Shown piece after piece: positions 8,128 to 15,108 of a stretch of DNA of 26,348 bases. The notes beneath the pieces were generated by a model, which was not told where the DNA came from, did not search any database, and was given only the letters and a program-made list of their open reading frames with translations. Origin of the DNA: Eubacterium sp. Lineage in GTDB: Bacteria > Bacillota > Clostridia > Lachnospirales > Lachnospiraceae. The stretch lies in contig DNFT01000064.1 in assembly GCA_003486385.1 (NCBI GenBank), forward strand, positions 1-26,348. Reading direction: 5' to 3'. The translations under genes and the position numbers were made by a program. The first letter of the stretch is position 1, and each line of letters starts with the position of its first letter.

Positions 8128-8757
8128 CTATTTAGTTCCGAATATTCTGTCGCCTGCATCCCCAAGTCCCGGAATAATATAGCCATGCTCGTTGAGCTTC
8201 TCATCGCAGGTTCCGATATACATATCCACATCCGGATGATCCTTCTTCATTTTCTCAATTCCTTCCGGTGCTGCGATAATGCACATAAACCTGATATTCT
8301 TTATGCCGCGCTGTTTAAGCATTGTAATCGCTGCAGATGATGAGCCGCCGGTTGCAAGCATAGGGTCAACAACAAATACTTCTCTTTCCGCACAGTCCTG
8401 AGGAAGCTTACAGTAATACTCAACCGGCTCTAATGTCTCCTCATTGCGGTACAGACCTATATGTCCGACTTTGGCTGCCGGAATCATGGCAAGCATACCG
8501 TCAACCATCCCAAGACCTGCCCTTAGGATAGGCACAACAGCAAGCTTCTTTCCCGCCAGTTCCTTGACAGTTGTCTTACAGATAGGAGTCTCAATTTCCA
8601 CATCCTTGAGCTTCAAATCTCTTGTTGCCTCATAGCACATAAGCATTGCGATCTCACTTATAAGGGTACGGAAATCCTTAGAACCTGTCTCCTTTCTTCT
8701 GAGAATTCCAATCTTGTGCTGAATCAATGGATGATCCATAATTACCACTTTACCCAT
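8128..8757 (-). CDS. upp: Uracil phosphoribosyltransferase
   Basis: The 209-residue enzyme makes UMP from uracil and PRPP in pyrimidine salvage. The PRPP-binding loop reads VFVVDPMLATGGSS and the uracil-side segment reads GYIIPGLGDAGDR, both standard. I begin it at the ATG at 8757 (MGKVVIMDH), because GGGAGG lies eight bases upstream. The longer frame to 8823 would overlap the end of rpiB. It follows rpiB by 22 bases and is probably cotranscribed with it. Its minus-strand end faces the DUF402 terminator. Between them, 8086-8107 has a weak imperfect inverted repeat that may help termination. Confidence 0.97.
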   Translation of the reverse strand: MGKVVIMDHPLIQHKIGILRRKETGSKDFRTLISEIAMLMCYEATRDLKLKDVEIETPICKTTVKELAGKKLAVVPILRAGLGMVDGMLAMIPAAKVGHIGLYRNEETLEPVEYYCKLPQDCAEREVFVVDPMLATGGSSSAAITMLKQRGIKNIRFMCIIAAPEGIEKMKKDHPDVDMYIGTCDEKLNEHGYIIPGLGDAGDRIFGTK

Positions 8758-8779
8758 AATGCTGTCCTCCCGTTTTTTA

Positions 8780-9208
8780 TTAATTCTCAAGCATGTTGAT
8801 ACGTCTGATATGTCTTTCCTCATTGGAAAATTCCGTTGTTAAAAATGTCTCCGTAATCTTAACCGCAAGTCCCGGACCGATTACTCTTCCGCCAAGTGCA
8901 AGCACATTGGCATCATTATGAAGCCTTGTCGCCTCTGCCATAAAGCAGTCCGTACAGAGTGCTGCCCTGATTCCCTTAATCTTATTGGCAGCTATCGATA
9001 TTCCTATTCCTGTTCCGCAGATAAGAATACCCTTGTCGCAGGTTCCATCATTGATTGCTGCACATACCTTCCTGGCATACTCAGGATAATCAACACTCGC
9101 CTCACTGTAGCTTCCAAAATCCTTGTATTTATATCCCTTCTTGTCAAGATATGCCATAATCTCCTGCTTTAACGCAAATCCACCCTGGTCACAACCAATT
9201 GCTATCAT
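8780..9208 (-). CDS. rpiB: Ribose 5-phosphate isomerase B
   Basis: The 142-residue protein belongs to the RpiB/LacAB isomerase family, which interconverts ribose 5-phosphate and ribulose 5-phosphate. It begins with the pattern IAIGCDQGGFALK and carries the active-site cysteine in LICGTGIGISIAANK. The start is placed at the ATG at 9208, with GAGG five bases upstream. The longer frame to 9295 lacks support. It lies between the phosphatase-like gene and upp, an order like the B. subtilis ywlE-ywlF...upp region. RpiB supplies ribose phosphate for PRPP, which fits the upp neighbour. Confidence 0.95.
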   Translation of the reverse strand: MIAIGCDQGGFALKQEIMAYLDKKGYKYKDFGSYSEASVDYPEYARKVCAAINDGTCDKGILICGTGIGISIAANKIKGIRAALCTDCFMAEATRLHNDANVLALGGRVIGPGLAVKITETFLTTEFSNEERHIRRINMLEN

Positions 9209-9309
9209 TATTTCCTCTTTTCCTAGGTACAACGGATTCAGACGGCTATCCGCCATTCGGTTCGCGGCATAGCTTATTTTGCATACATCCGCCATACTTA
9301 TATTATTTT

Positions 9310-9771
9310 TTAAACTTCCCCATTTTCAATCCGGGTAAGCTTATTATCTACCTTATGGAGCCATTCTATCATAGACTCACAGCATTCCACATAACTGTCC
9401 ATCTCCTTGCCATAAGGATCCGGTATCTCGCCCGCCTCACCGGCAAACTCGGAAACTGTATATAAATCCTTAGGAGCATACGTCTCTATCACCATTTCTT
9501 TTTCCTTGTTACCGATGGCGAGTATCAGCGTTCCCTCCGGAATATCCTCCTCCGTAAGTGCGACAGAGGTCCTATTATCAAGAATGATTCCCTTCTGTCT
9601 CATAACCGCTATCGCCTTGGGATTAACCGGCTCCGGAAACAGGACAATAAGTCCTCTTGAAATTATCTCAATATCCTTGTGAACCGTGATATGCTTCATC
9701 AGAAGCTCCGCCATCGGTCCCATACAGGTATTATTCATACTGACAAAAACAATTCGATTATATTTTTTCAT
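9310..9771 (-). CDS. Low-molecular-weight phosphatase relative lacking catalytic residues
   Basis: The 153-residue protein has the length and layout of low-molecular-weight protein tyrosine/arginine phosphatases. The family loop is normally Cys-X5-Arg, as in VCxGNxCRSPMAE. Here it reads VSMNNTCMGPMAE: the nucleophile position is Ser11 and the phosphate-binding arginine position is Met17. The general-acid region is kept (IPDPYGKE, Asp118), as is the helix after it. Position next to tsaC and rpiB matches B. subtilis ywlE, which encodes a protein-arginine phosphatase. Activity by the usual mechanism is unlikely. The frame is intact, so a binding or regulatory role is possible. Its ATG has no good ribosome binding site, and an imperfect GTGAAC/GTTCAC inverted repeat lies just upstream at about 9782-9799. 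Confidence 0.8.
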   Translation of the reverse strand: MKKYNRIVFVSMNNTCMGPMAELLMKHITVHKDIEIISRGLIVLFPEPVNPKAIAVMRQKGIILDNRTSVALTEEDIPEGTLILAIGNKEKEMVIETYAPKDLYTVSEFAGEAGEIPDPYGKEMDSYVECCESMIEWLHKVDNKLTRIENGEV

Positions 9772-9807
9772 GCAAAAGGTGAACCCTGATGTTCACTGCT
9801 CCTTATT

Positions 9808-10860
9808 TTATTCCACGTTTTCGATATGGTGCCCTGCTGCCTTAATAAGCCTGTTCATGACTGCCTGTCCGAAGCTGTCCTCCGCAAAGCCCTCCGACAA
9901 TATTATATCCACATCTATATGGTCAAAATGTCTGAGCACGTCAAAAAGATGAGCTGCCACCTCATGTTCATCGCAGCGGCTTCCGACCACAACAACCTCA
10001 CCTGAGGTATACCTGTGTTCATTCTCCGTGCTTGAAAGGATTCCGACCTTGAGCCCCTTCCTTTCATTCTCCCCGGCAAGCTCATTGATTTTTTCGACAA
10101 CCTTGTCATTGTCACCCTCAAAAATCGTAAGCTCAGCCTTCGGCGCATAGTGCCTGTACTTCATGCCCGGTGCCTTAGGTCTTCCCTGAACCGTAGAATG
10201 GGCAAGCACCGTCGGGTCAAAGCTCACATCGCCAAGCACATCCCTTATCATGTCGGCAGTCACATATCCCGGTCTTAGTATCATCGGAACATCGGAGGTC
10301 ATATCTACTATAGTAGATTCAATACCTATCTCTATAGCACCTCCATCAATAATCATGTCAATCCTTCCGTCCATGTCCTCAATGACATGCTCAGCCCTCG
10401 TCGGGCTGGGGCGTCCCGAGAGATTCGCGCTCGGTGCCGCTATATATACGCCTGAATCCTTGATAAGCTTCGCCGCAACCGGATGGCTCGGCATTCTTAC
10501 AGCCACCGTGTCAAGCCCTCCCGTTGTGCCGTAAGGAACTATCTCCTTCTTCTTAAATATCATCGTGAGAGGTCCCGGCCAGAAGGTATCCGCAAGCTTG
10601 TAAGCACTGTCCGGAATGTCATAGGCAAGCTCATCAAGAGCGGCTATATCCGCTATATGCACAATCAATGGATTGTCGCTCGGGCGTCCCTTGGCACTGT
10701 ATATCTTGTGTGCCGCATCCTCCTTTAGCGCATCTCCGCCGAGTCCGTACACCGTCTCTGTTGGGAATGCCACCAGACCGCCGTTTTTTAGTACTTCCCC
10801 TGCCTGTGCAATCACTTCATCCGCATTATTTTCGTCTATCTTTAAAATTCTAGTTACCAT
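9808..10860 (-). CDS. tsaC: L-threonylcarbamoyladenylate synthase, Sua5 type
   Basis: The 350-residue enzyme makes threonylcarbamoyl-AMP from threonine, bicarbonate and ATP, the first step of the t6A37 modification of ANN-decoding tRNAs. The YrdC-like domain covers about residues 10-205. It shows LVAFPTETVYGLG and the binding motif SAKGRP followed by NPL, and later PSANLSG. The extra C-terminal Sua5 domain (about residues 225-350, with PGMKYRHYAP as linker) separates it from the short TsaC form. Its start has an AAGG nine bases upstream. It lies 36 bases before the phosphatase-like gene and probably heads that transcript. Confidence 0.95.
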   Translation of the reverse strand: MVTRILKIDENNADEVIAQAGEVLKNGGLVAFPTETVYGLGGDALKEDAAHKIYSAKGRPSDNPLIVHIADIAALDELAYDIPDSAYKLADTFWPGPLTMIFKKKEIVPYGTTGGLDTVAVRMPSHPVAAKLIKDSGVYIAAPSANLSGRPSPTRAEHVIEDMDGRIDMIIDGGAIEIGIESTIVDMTSDVPMILRPGYVTADMIRDVLGDVSFDPTVLAHSTVQGRPKAPGMKYRHYAPKAELTIFEGDNDKVVEKINELAGENERKGLKVGILSSTENEHRYTSGEVVVVGSRCDEHEVAAHLFDVLRHFDHIDVDIILSEGFAEDSFGQAVMNRLIKAAGHHIENVE

Positions 10861-10948
10861 AAATTTCGACCTTATATATCATTTTATTTTACCTGTTCAG
10901 CTCTCACTTCTGCCATTAATCAGCTTGTCAAACTAATGTTGTACTCAC

Positions 10949-11827
10949 TTACATATTTACAAGTGCCTGCTTTACATCCTCAGCGTGAAGCCTGTCAAGC
11001 TTATCCTGTGCCGCGACCACATCAATAACTGATTTCAATAGCTTGTCCATGTCCGAACCGTCCGTGTAATCCGCCGCCGCATAATAGCCAATCCTCTTGT
11101 CATGTATCATCTTGTATACTTTATTTTTATCTCCTGTCACCGGATTGTATACACCGATCGAATACCCGCCATTGGCATTCACAAGCTTCATGCATGGCAC
11201 ATCCGTGTCGCTGTCACCGATGTAGACCATGTTCTTAAACGGTATCCTTATGTCCTCCGGTGCGAAATAATCATTTACTGCCGGATCATTTATATCAAGC
11301 ACACCCTTGGATATTCTGAAAAGGTACTGCGTCTTGTTGGTATAATTCACCACCTGCGCCGGCCACTTCACCATTCCGTTCTCATCAAAATAGAAGCTGC
11401 TGGCATATATGCGCTCGAACGCTCCCTCCTTGGCAATCTTCGTGCCCTCTATCATCTCCTTAAGTCCTGAGGAGATAATATAATGTTCCACCTTGACGCC
11501 ATGCTCAAGGCCATACTGTCTCAATCTCTCAAACCAGCCGTCAACACCGTCAAACAGCTTCACCTTCGAGCCATACTCCTCAAGCGCAGCGTGGCTGAAA
11601 TCAAGATTTCCCTCCGCCTCCTGCACCATCTTGTACATATATGAAAGGTTACTGTCCATATTATTTTCTCTGGCAAGCTCCCCTGTCTCCTTCCAGAACT
11701 CCGCAACATCATAGCCCACAGACTGTATAAAGCCCTGCGCCTGCATATCATCAGGCGAAAGTGTCTTATCGAAGTCGTAACAGATAGCTACTATCGGAAG
11801 TCTCTCCTGCTTACCCTCATTAGGCAT
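10949..11827 (-). CDS. HAD superfamily phosphatase
   Basis: The 292-residue protein carries the HAD motifs: DFDKTLS with nucleophile Asp18 and Asp20, the serine motif ISSG, and the metal-binding GDSDTDVPCM near residue 200. The long helical insert between motif I and motif II is a cap domain. This layout fits soluble phosphohydrolases, but the substrate is not recognisable. No signal peptide or membrane segment is seen. It starts at 11827 under a very good promoter and ends 88 bases before tsaC, so it may be first in that transcript or a separate unit. Confidence 0.85.
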   Translation of the reverse strand: MPNEGKQERLPIVAICYDFDKTLSPDDMQAQGFIQSVGYDVAEFWKETGELARENNMDSNLSYMYKMVQEAEGNLDFSHAALEEYGSKVKLFDGVDGWFERLRQYGLEHGVKVEHYIISSGLKEMIEGTKIAKEGAFERIYASSFYFDENGMVKWPAQVVNYTNKTQYLFRISKGVLDINDPAVNDYFAPEDIRIPFKNMVYIGDSDTDVPCMKLVNANGGYSIGVYNPVTGDKNKVYKMIHDKRIGYYAAADYTDGSDMDKLLKSVIDVVAAQDKLDRLHAEDVKQALVNM

Positions 11828-11865
11828 ATATTAAAATCCTCTTTTCCACGTAAAATGCTATAGAT

Positions 11866-11894
11866 ATGATACGCTTTACATAATATTTTGTCAA
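11866..11894 (-). promoter_or_regulatory. Predicted promoter of the HAD phosphatase gene
   Basis: On the minus strand a perfect -35 TTGACA (11894-11889) and a TATCAT -10 (11871-11866) are separated by 17 bases. The gene start at 11827 is about 40 bases further on. From here to the end of the glycosylase gene at 12064 I see no other gene or clear signal. Confidence 0.75.
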
Positions 11895-12063
11895 GAATGC
11901 ACAAAATACCATAGTCCATCCTCTCAGTGCACTCACGGCTTATCCCTTTAGATTTTTGACAAAACGCTGTAAATGTATTTTCTGTTCCTTCAAATCCGAG
12001 CCAAAATCATGCTTTGGAATATATATCTGTATGCCGCCACACAAAATGGATTTTTACCTGTAT

Positions 12064-12666
12064 TCATATCAGACCTCTCCCACAGGCTTCCACTATAAGC
12101 TTCTGCCACGCGTCAATCAACCGCTCCAAAGAAAATGCCGCGTTCGCAGGGCTTGTTGACGGAAGCACAACAGCCTCAATACCTATATTATTCTGTTGAT
12201 ATTTCTTATAATATTTACCGGATGTGTTTCCGTTACAAAATATCTTAGTGATTTTCGAGTTATTTATTATCGGCTCAATGTCTGTCGGTACAACATTCTT
12301 AATACTGCTGTCGCTCGACCCCACAATATCGCAGCTGTATATCGTATCCCACAGTGCAATATGGTGCTTATGTAAAAGCTCCTTCTTCTCATCAATCGTC
12401 ATAGGAACATTTTCATCTGTAAGCGCCGCCATTACCTTCCAGAAACGGTTCTGCGGATGCCCATAGAAGAACAGCTGCTCTCTGGACTTCACCGAGGGAA
12501 GGCTTCCAAGTATCAGAATCGTTGAGCTTTCATCATACAACGGTGGGAACGGATGCACTATATGCTCGTACTTGGGACAGGTGTCAGACCCCATGTCCCA
12601 GCAAACTGGGACACTGGGGTCTGACACCTGTCCCAGCTTATTGCTTTTATGACATTTTGTCTGCAT
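12064..12666 (-). CDS. Deoxyinosine (hypoxanthine) DNA glycosylase with a repeat-encoded N-terminal insert
   Basis: The protein fits the DNA-deoxyinosine glycosylase branch of the uracil-DNA glycosylase superfamily, which removes deaminated bases. The pattern EHIVHPFPPLYDESS, then LGSLPSVKSRE, YGHPQNRFWKV and a C-terminal LPSTSPANAA, is typical. Family members usually begin just before the HPFPP motif. Here about 30 extra residues come first, and roughly 21 of them (from LGQVSDPS to DTCPK) are encoded by the palindromic repeat at 12573-12635. I start at the ATG at 12666 because AAGGAG lies eight bases upstream; the GTG at 12675 sits right on that site. An ATG inside the repeat (DMGSD) is an alternative start without a visible binding site. 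Confidence 0.85.
   Translation of the reverse strand: MQTKCHKSNKLGQVSDPSVPVCWDMGSDTCPKYEHIVHPFPPLYDESSTILILGSLPSVKSREQLFFYGHPQNRFWKVMAALTDENVPMTIDEKKELLHKHHIALWDTIYSCDIVGSSDSSIKNVVPTDIEPIINNSKITKIFCNGNTSGKYYKKYQQNNIGIEAVVLPSTSPANAAFSLERLIDAWQKLIVEACGRGLI
12573..12635. repeat. Palindromic repeat, two-arm copy inside the glycosylase reading frame
   Basis: Arms of 28 bases (12573-12600) and 29 bases (12607-12635) are inverted copies of each other around the loop GCAAAC. They differ by one extra base in the second arm. Each arm is itself close to a palindrome. The full length is 63 bases, or 21 codons, so the glycosylase frame stays open. The sister copy at 13192-13253 is 62 bases. Confidence 0.92.
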
Positions 12667-12722
12667 GACATTCACTCCTTGTCAGTTATTTTCCGCCTGC
12701 GGCGGGCTGCCTAAGCTATTAT

Positions 12723-12774
12723 AAAAAAAGCACAGGTATTCAGATGCTATTTTATCTGAAAACCTGTGCTTTTT
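12723..12774 (-). terminator. Bidirectional terminator between the surface-protein remnant and the glycosylase gene
   Basis: A 15-pair stem with one mismatch (12730-12745 with 12754-12769) is flanked by seven A residues on one side and five T residues on the other. It can therefore end transcripts from either strand. Its likely original purpose is to end the surface-protein gene on the minus strand. Confidence 0.85.
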
Positions 12775-12779
12775 CAAGC

Positions 12780-12807
12780 TGGGACATGAATCAGAATCCA
12801 ATCCCGG
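12780..12807. repeat. Decayed arm of the palindromic repeat
   Basis: The 28 bases starting TGGGACATGAATCAGAATCC align with the arm form found at 13226-13253, with several substitutions. They begin seven bases beyond the stop codon of the surface-protein remnant. I read this as an old single-arm copy. Confidence 0.6.
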
Positions 12808-12814
12808 AATATCA

Positions 12815-13213
12815 CTATTTACCGCTCTTTGACAGCCTTCTTCTGTTAAAGACTGCGAATGCCGCAACAGCCACACTTAAAACAGTAAACACAATAAGTA
12901 TCGGCACAATACCACCTGTGATGTATCCGGTGTTCGCACTCTGTGCCGGTGCAGTAAGACCTCTGTCTGCTGCCTGCTTCCAGCCGATTATAAACGGCGA
13001 AGCACTGGTAATGTGTATCTTAAGCCCATCTGCGGTCTTTTCAGGTTCAAAAAACTCCATTGTGCCCGAAGCAGCTCCGTTGACATTAGTTGTAATAAGA
13101 TGTCCTATAATAAAATCATAATTATCCTTGTCAATGCCTTCCGGATATGGAATCAAAATGTCCACTCCACCATCAGGTGCACAAAAAAAGCCGGGACAGG
13201 GGTCAGACCCCAT
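12815..13213 (-). pseudogene. 3' remnant of a cell-surface protein gene
   Basis: The 132-residue frame begins inside the repeat at 13191-13254 (MGSDPCPG) and then continues as the tail of a larger protein. It has a segment of the kind seen near the end of many clostridial surface proteins (VDILIPYPEGIDKDNYDF and later LKIHITSASPFIIGWK), then a spacer. One C-terminal membrane helix (about residues 98-121, starting GGIVPILIVF) ends in a short basic tail NRRRLSKSGK. A signal peptide and outer domains would be expected upstream but are missing. The frame has no proper ribosome binding site. It is best seen as the 3' end of a gene that lost its 5' part at the repeat, though low-level expression cannot be excluded. 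Confidence 0.7.
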
Positions 13214-13254
13214 GTCCCGGCTTGCTGGGACATGGGGTCTGACCCCTGTCCCGG
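13183..13254 (-). terminator. Repeat-derived terminator of ATP synthase operon 2
   Basis: On the minus strand the 30-bp repeat hairpin is followed, one base later, by seven T residues (13189-13183). This is the standard form of an intrinsic terminator, placed directly after atpC. The T run is also the start of the truncated surface-protein sequence. Confidence 0.75.
13191..13254. repeat. Palindromic repeat, two-arm copy after the second atpC
   Basis: Two 30-base arms (13191-13220 and 13225-13254) pair along their whole length with one G-T pair around the loop CTTG. The element ends six bases before the stop codon of atpC at 13261. It shares the arm sequence with the copies at 187-219, 12573-12635 and 26318-26348. 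Confidence 0.93.
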
Positions 13255-13260
13255 ATATGT

Positions 13261-13677
13261 TTAGTTTATGTCGTGCTTGCCAACCTTACGATAACGGTAG
13301 ACCGCTCTCGCAAGCGAAGCCTGTGATACATGGTACTCCTGAATGCTCTGCTTCTGGCGGAGCTGCTCCTTGGCACGTTCCATTGCCGCCTTGGCACGAA
13401 CCTCGTCAATATCCTCCGGACGCTCGGCAGTATCGACAATCATGGTTACACGATTATTTGCAATATAGACAAATCCGATACCGACAACCGCATCAACATA
13501 CTCTTCACTGCCCTCCGGCTTGAAGCGGACATCTCCGATTGTTGTGGCAATCGCCATGTTCTGGTGATGTGCCATGATTGCTATCTCGCCGTCTAAGCCC
13601 GGAACTACAAGGATATCTGCCTTACCGGAAAAGAACACCTTGTTGGAGGCTAATATCTTAAGATAAAATGAGCTCAT
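13261..13677 (-). CDS. atpC: F-type ATP synthase epsilon subunit (operon 2)
   Basis: The 138-residue protein is a second epsilon subunit. The beta-sandwich domain includes LKILASNKVFFSGKADILVV and GEIAIMAHHQNMAI. The C-terminal helical part is present (about residues 88-130) and ends in a basic segment, RYRKVGKHDIN. Length is normal. GGAGG lies nine bases before the ATG, and the gene is 15 bases after atpD. It is clearly divergent from the epsilon at 222-626, in line with an old split between the operons. Confidence 0.95.
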   Translation of the reverse strand: MSSFYLKILASNKVFFSGKADILVVPGLDGEIAIMAHHQNMAIATTIGDVRFKPEGSEEYVDAVVGIGFVYIANNRVTMIVDTAERPEDIDEVRAKAAMERAKEQLRQKQSIQEYHVSQASLARAVYRYRKVGKHDIN

Positions 13678-13692
13678 CTTACCCCGCCTCCT

Positions 13693-15105
13693 TTACTGCT
13701 GCTCCATCATTTTCTTTGCCTTCTCAACAGCCTCATCTATTGTTCCGACATTGAAGAAAGCAGCCTCCGGATACTCGTCCATATCACCGTCTATGATTGC
13801 CTTGAAGCCTCTGATTGTCTCCTTTACAGGAACGTACTTACCCGGAACTCCGGTGAAGTTCTCAGCAACATGGAACGGCTGTGATAAGAAACGCTGAATC
13901 TTTCTTGCACGATATACGGTAATCTTATCCTCGTCGGAAAGCTCCTCCATACCAAGAATAGCGATGATATCCTGTAACTCCTTATACTTCTGAAGCATAG
14001 CCTGAACCTTACGTGCTACCTCATAATGCTCCTCACCTACAACATCTGCCTCGAGAATTCTTGAGGTTGACTCAAGCGGGTCAACAGCCGGGTAGATACC
14101 CTGCTCAACAATCTTACGGGAAAGAACCGTAGTCGCATCAAGATGTGCGAATGTAGTCGCAGGCGCAGGGTCTGTAAGGTCATCGGCAGGAACGTATACA
14201 GCCTGTACCGATGTAACGGAGCCCTTCGTTGTGGAGGCGATTCTCTCCTGAAGCTCACCTACCTCTGTTGCAAGTGTAGGCTGATAACCTACGGCTGAAG
14301 GCATACGTCCGAGAAGTGCGGATACCTCTGAACCTGCCTGTACGAAACGGAAAATATTATCAATGAAGAGAAGCACGTTCTGGTGTTCCTCATCACGGAA
14401 ATACTCAGCCATTGTAAGTCCTGTCTCAGCAACTCTCATACGCGCTCCAGGTGGTTCGTTCATCTGACCGAATACCAAGGCAGTCTTCTCGAGTACGCCT
14501 GATTCTTTCATTTCTGACCAGAGGTCATTACCCTCTCTTGAACGCTCTCCTACTCCTGTGAATATGGAATATCCGCCATGCTCTGTGGCTATATTCCTGA
14601 TAAGCTCCTGAATGAGGACTGTCTTACCAACTCCGGCTCCACCGAAGAGACCGATCTTACCACCCTTCGCATAAGGAGCCAAAAGGTCGATTACCTTGAT
14701 ACCTGTCTCGAGCATCTCGACAACAGGACTCTGCTCCTCGAACGTAGGCGGCTCTCTGTGAATTACCCAGTGCTCACCGTCATCAAGTGACTCACCACCA
14801 TCTATAGTTTCACCTAATACATTGAACAATCTTCCCAAGGTCTGCTTGCCGACAGGAACCTTGATACCTGCTCCTGTAGCCCTTACTTCCATATCCCTGC
14901 ACAGTCCCTCGCTGGCTGCGAGCATGATACAGCGGACTGTGTTGTCACCTATGTGCTGTGCAACCTCCATAACGAGGTTCTTTCCCTCACAGGTGACCTC
15001 TAAGGCATCCTTTATGCATGGAAGGTCGCCGTTTTCAAATACAACGTCGACAACAGGTCCCATAACCTGAACAATCTTTCCTGTATTAACAACACTTGTA
15101 TTCAT
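13693..15105 (-). CDS. atpD: F-type ATP synthase beta subunit (operon 2)
   Basis: The 470-residue protein is a second catalytic beta subunit with every key element: Walker A GGAGVGKT at residues 155-162, catalytic Glu187 in GERSRE, and VLLFIDNIFRF as the Walker B strand. It differs from the operon 1 beta across the N-terminal barrel and C-terminal domain, and has Ser where the other has Thr in the GER(S/T)RE motif. Both enzymes should therefore be catalytically competent. The ATG follows the atpG stop by three bases, with GGAGG about 11 bases upstream inside the end of atpG. Confidence 0.98.
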   Translation of the reverse strand: MNTSVVNTGKIVQVMGPVVDVVFENGDLPCIKDALEVTCEGKNLVMEVAQHIGDNTVRCIMLAASEGLCRDMEVRATGAGIKVPVGKQTLGRLFNVLGETIDGGESLDDGEHWVIHREPPTFEEQSPVVEMLETGIKVIDLLAPYAKGGKIGLFGGAGVGKTVLIQELIRNIATEHGGYSIFTGVGERSREGNDLWSEMKESGVLEKTALVFGQMNEPPGARMRVAETGLTMAEYFRDEEHQNVLLFIDNIFRFVQAGSEVSALLGRMPSAVGYQPTLATEVGELQERIASTTKGSVTSVQAVYVPADDLTDPAPATTFAHLDATTVLSRKIVEQGIYPAVDPLESTSRILEADVVGEEHYEVARKVQAMLQKYKELQDIIAILGMEELSDEDKITVYRARKIQRFLSQPFHVAENFTGVPGKYVPVKETIRGFKAIIDGDMDEYPEAAFFNVGTIDEAVEKAKKMMEQQ

Positions 15106-15108
15106 TTA

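Noticed and set aside
12682..12876. A 64-residue minus-strand frame near the terminator
   Set aside because: It runs through the terminator and the decayed repeat arm in another frame than the surface-protein remnant, with no binding site.
12573..13254. A CRISPR array or insertion sequence made of the repeats
   Set aside because: The copies are unevenly spaced, differ in length and contain no regular spacers. No transposase gene or long terminal inverted repeats with coding content are present.
13013..13523. Plus-strand open frames across the repeat and atpC region
   Set aside because: They are antisense to atpC or pass through the palindrome, have no good ribosome binding site and look like no known family.
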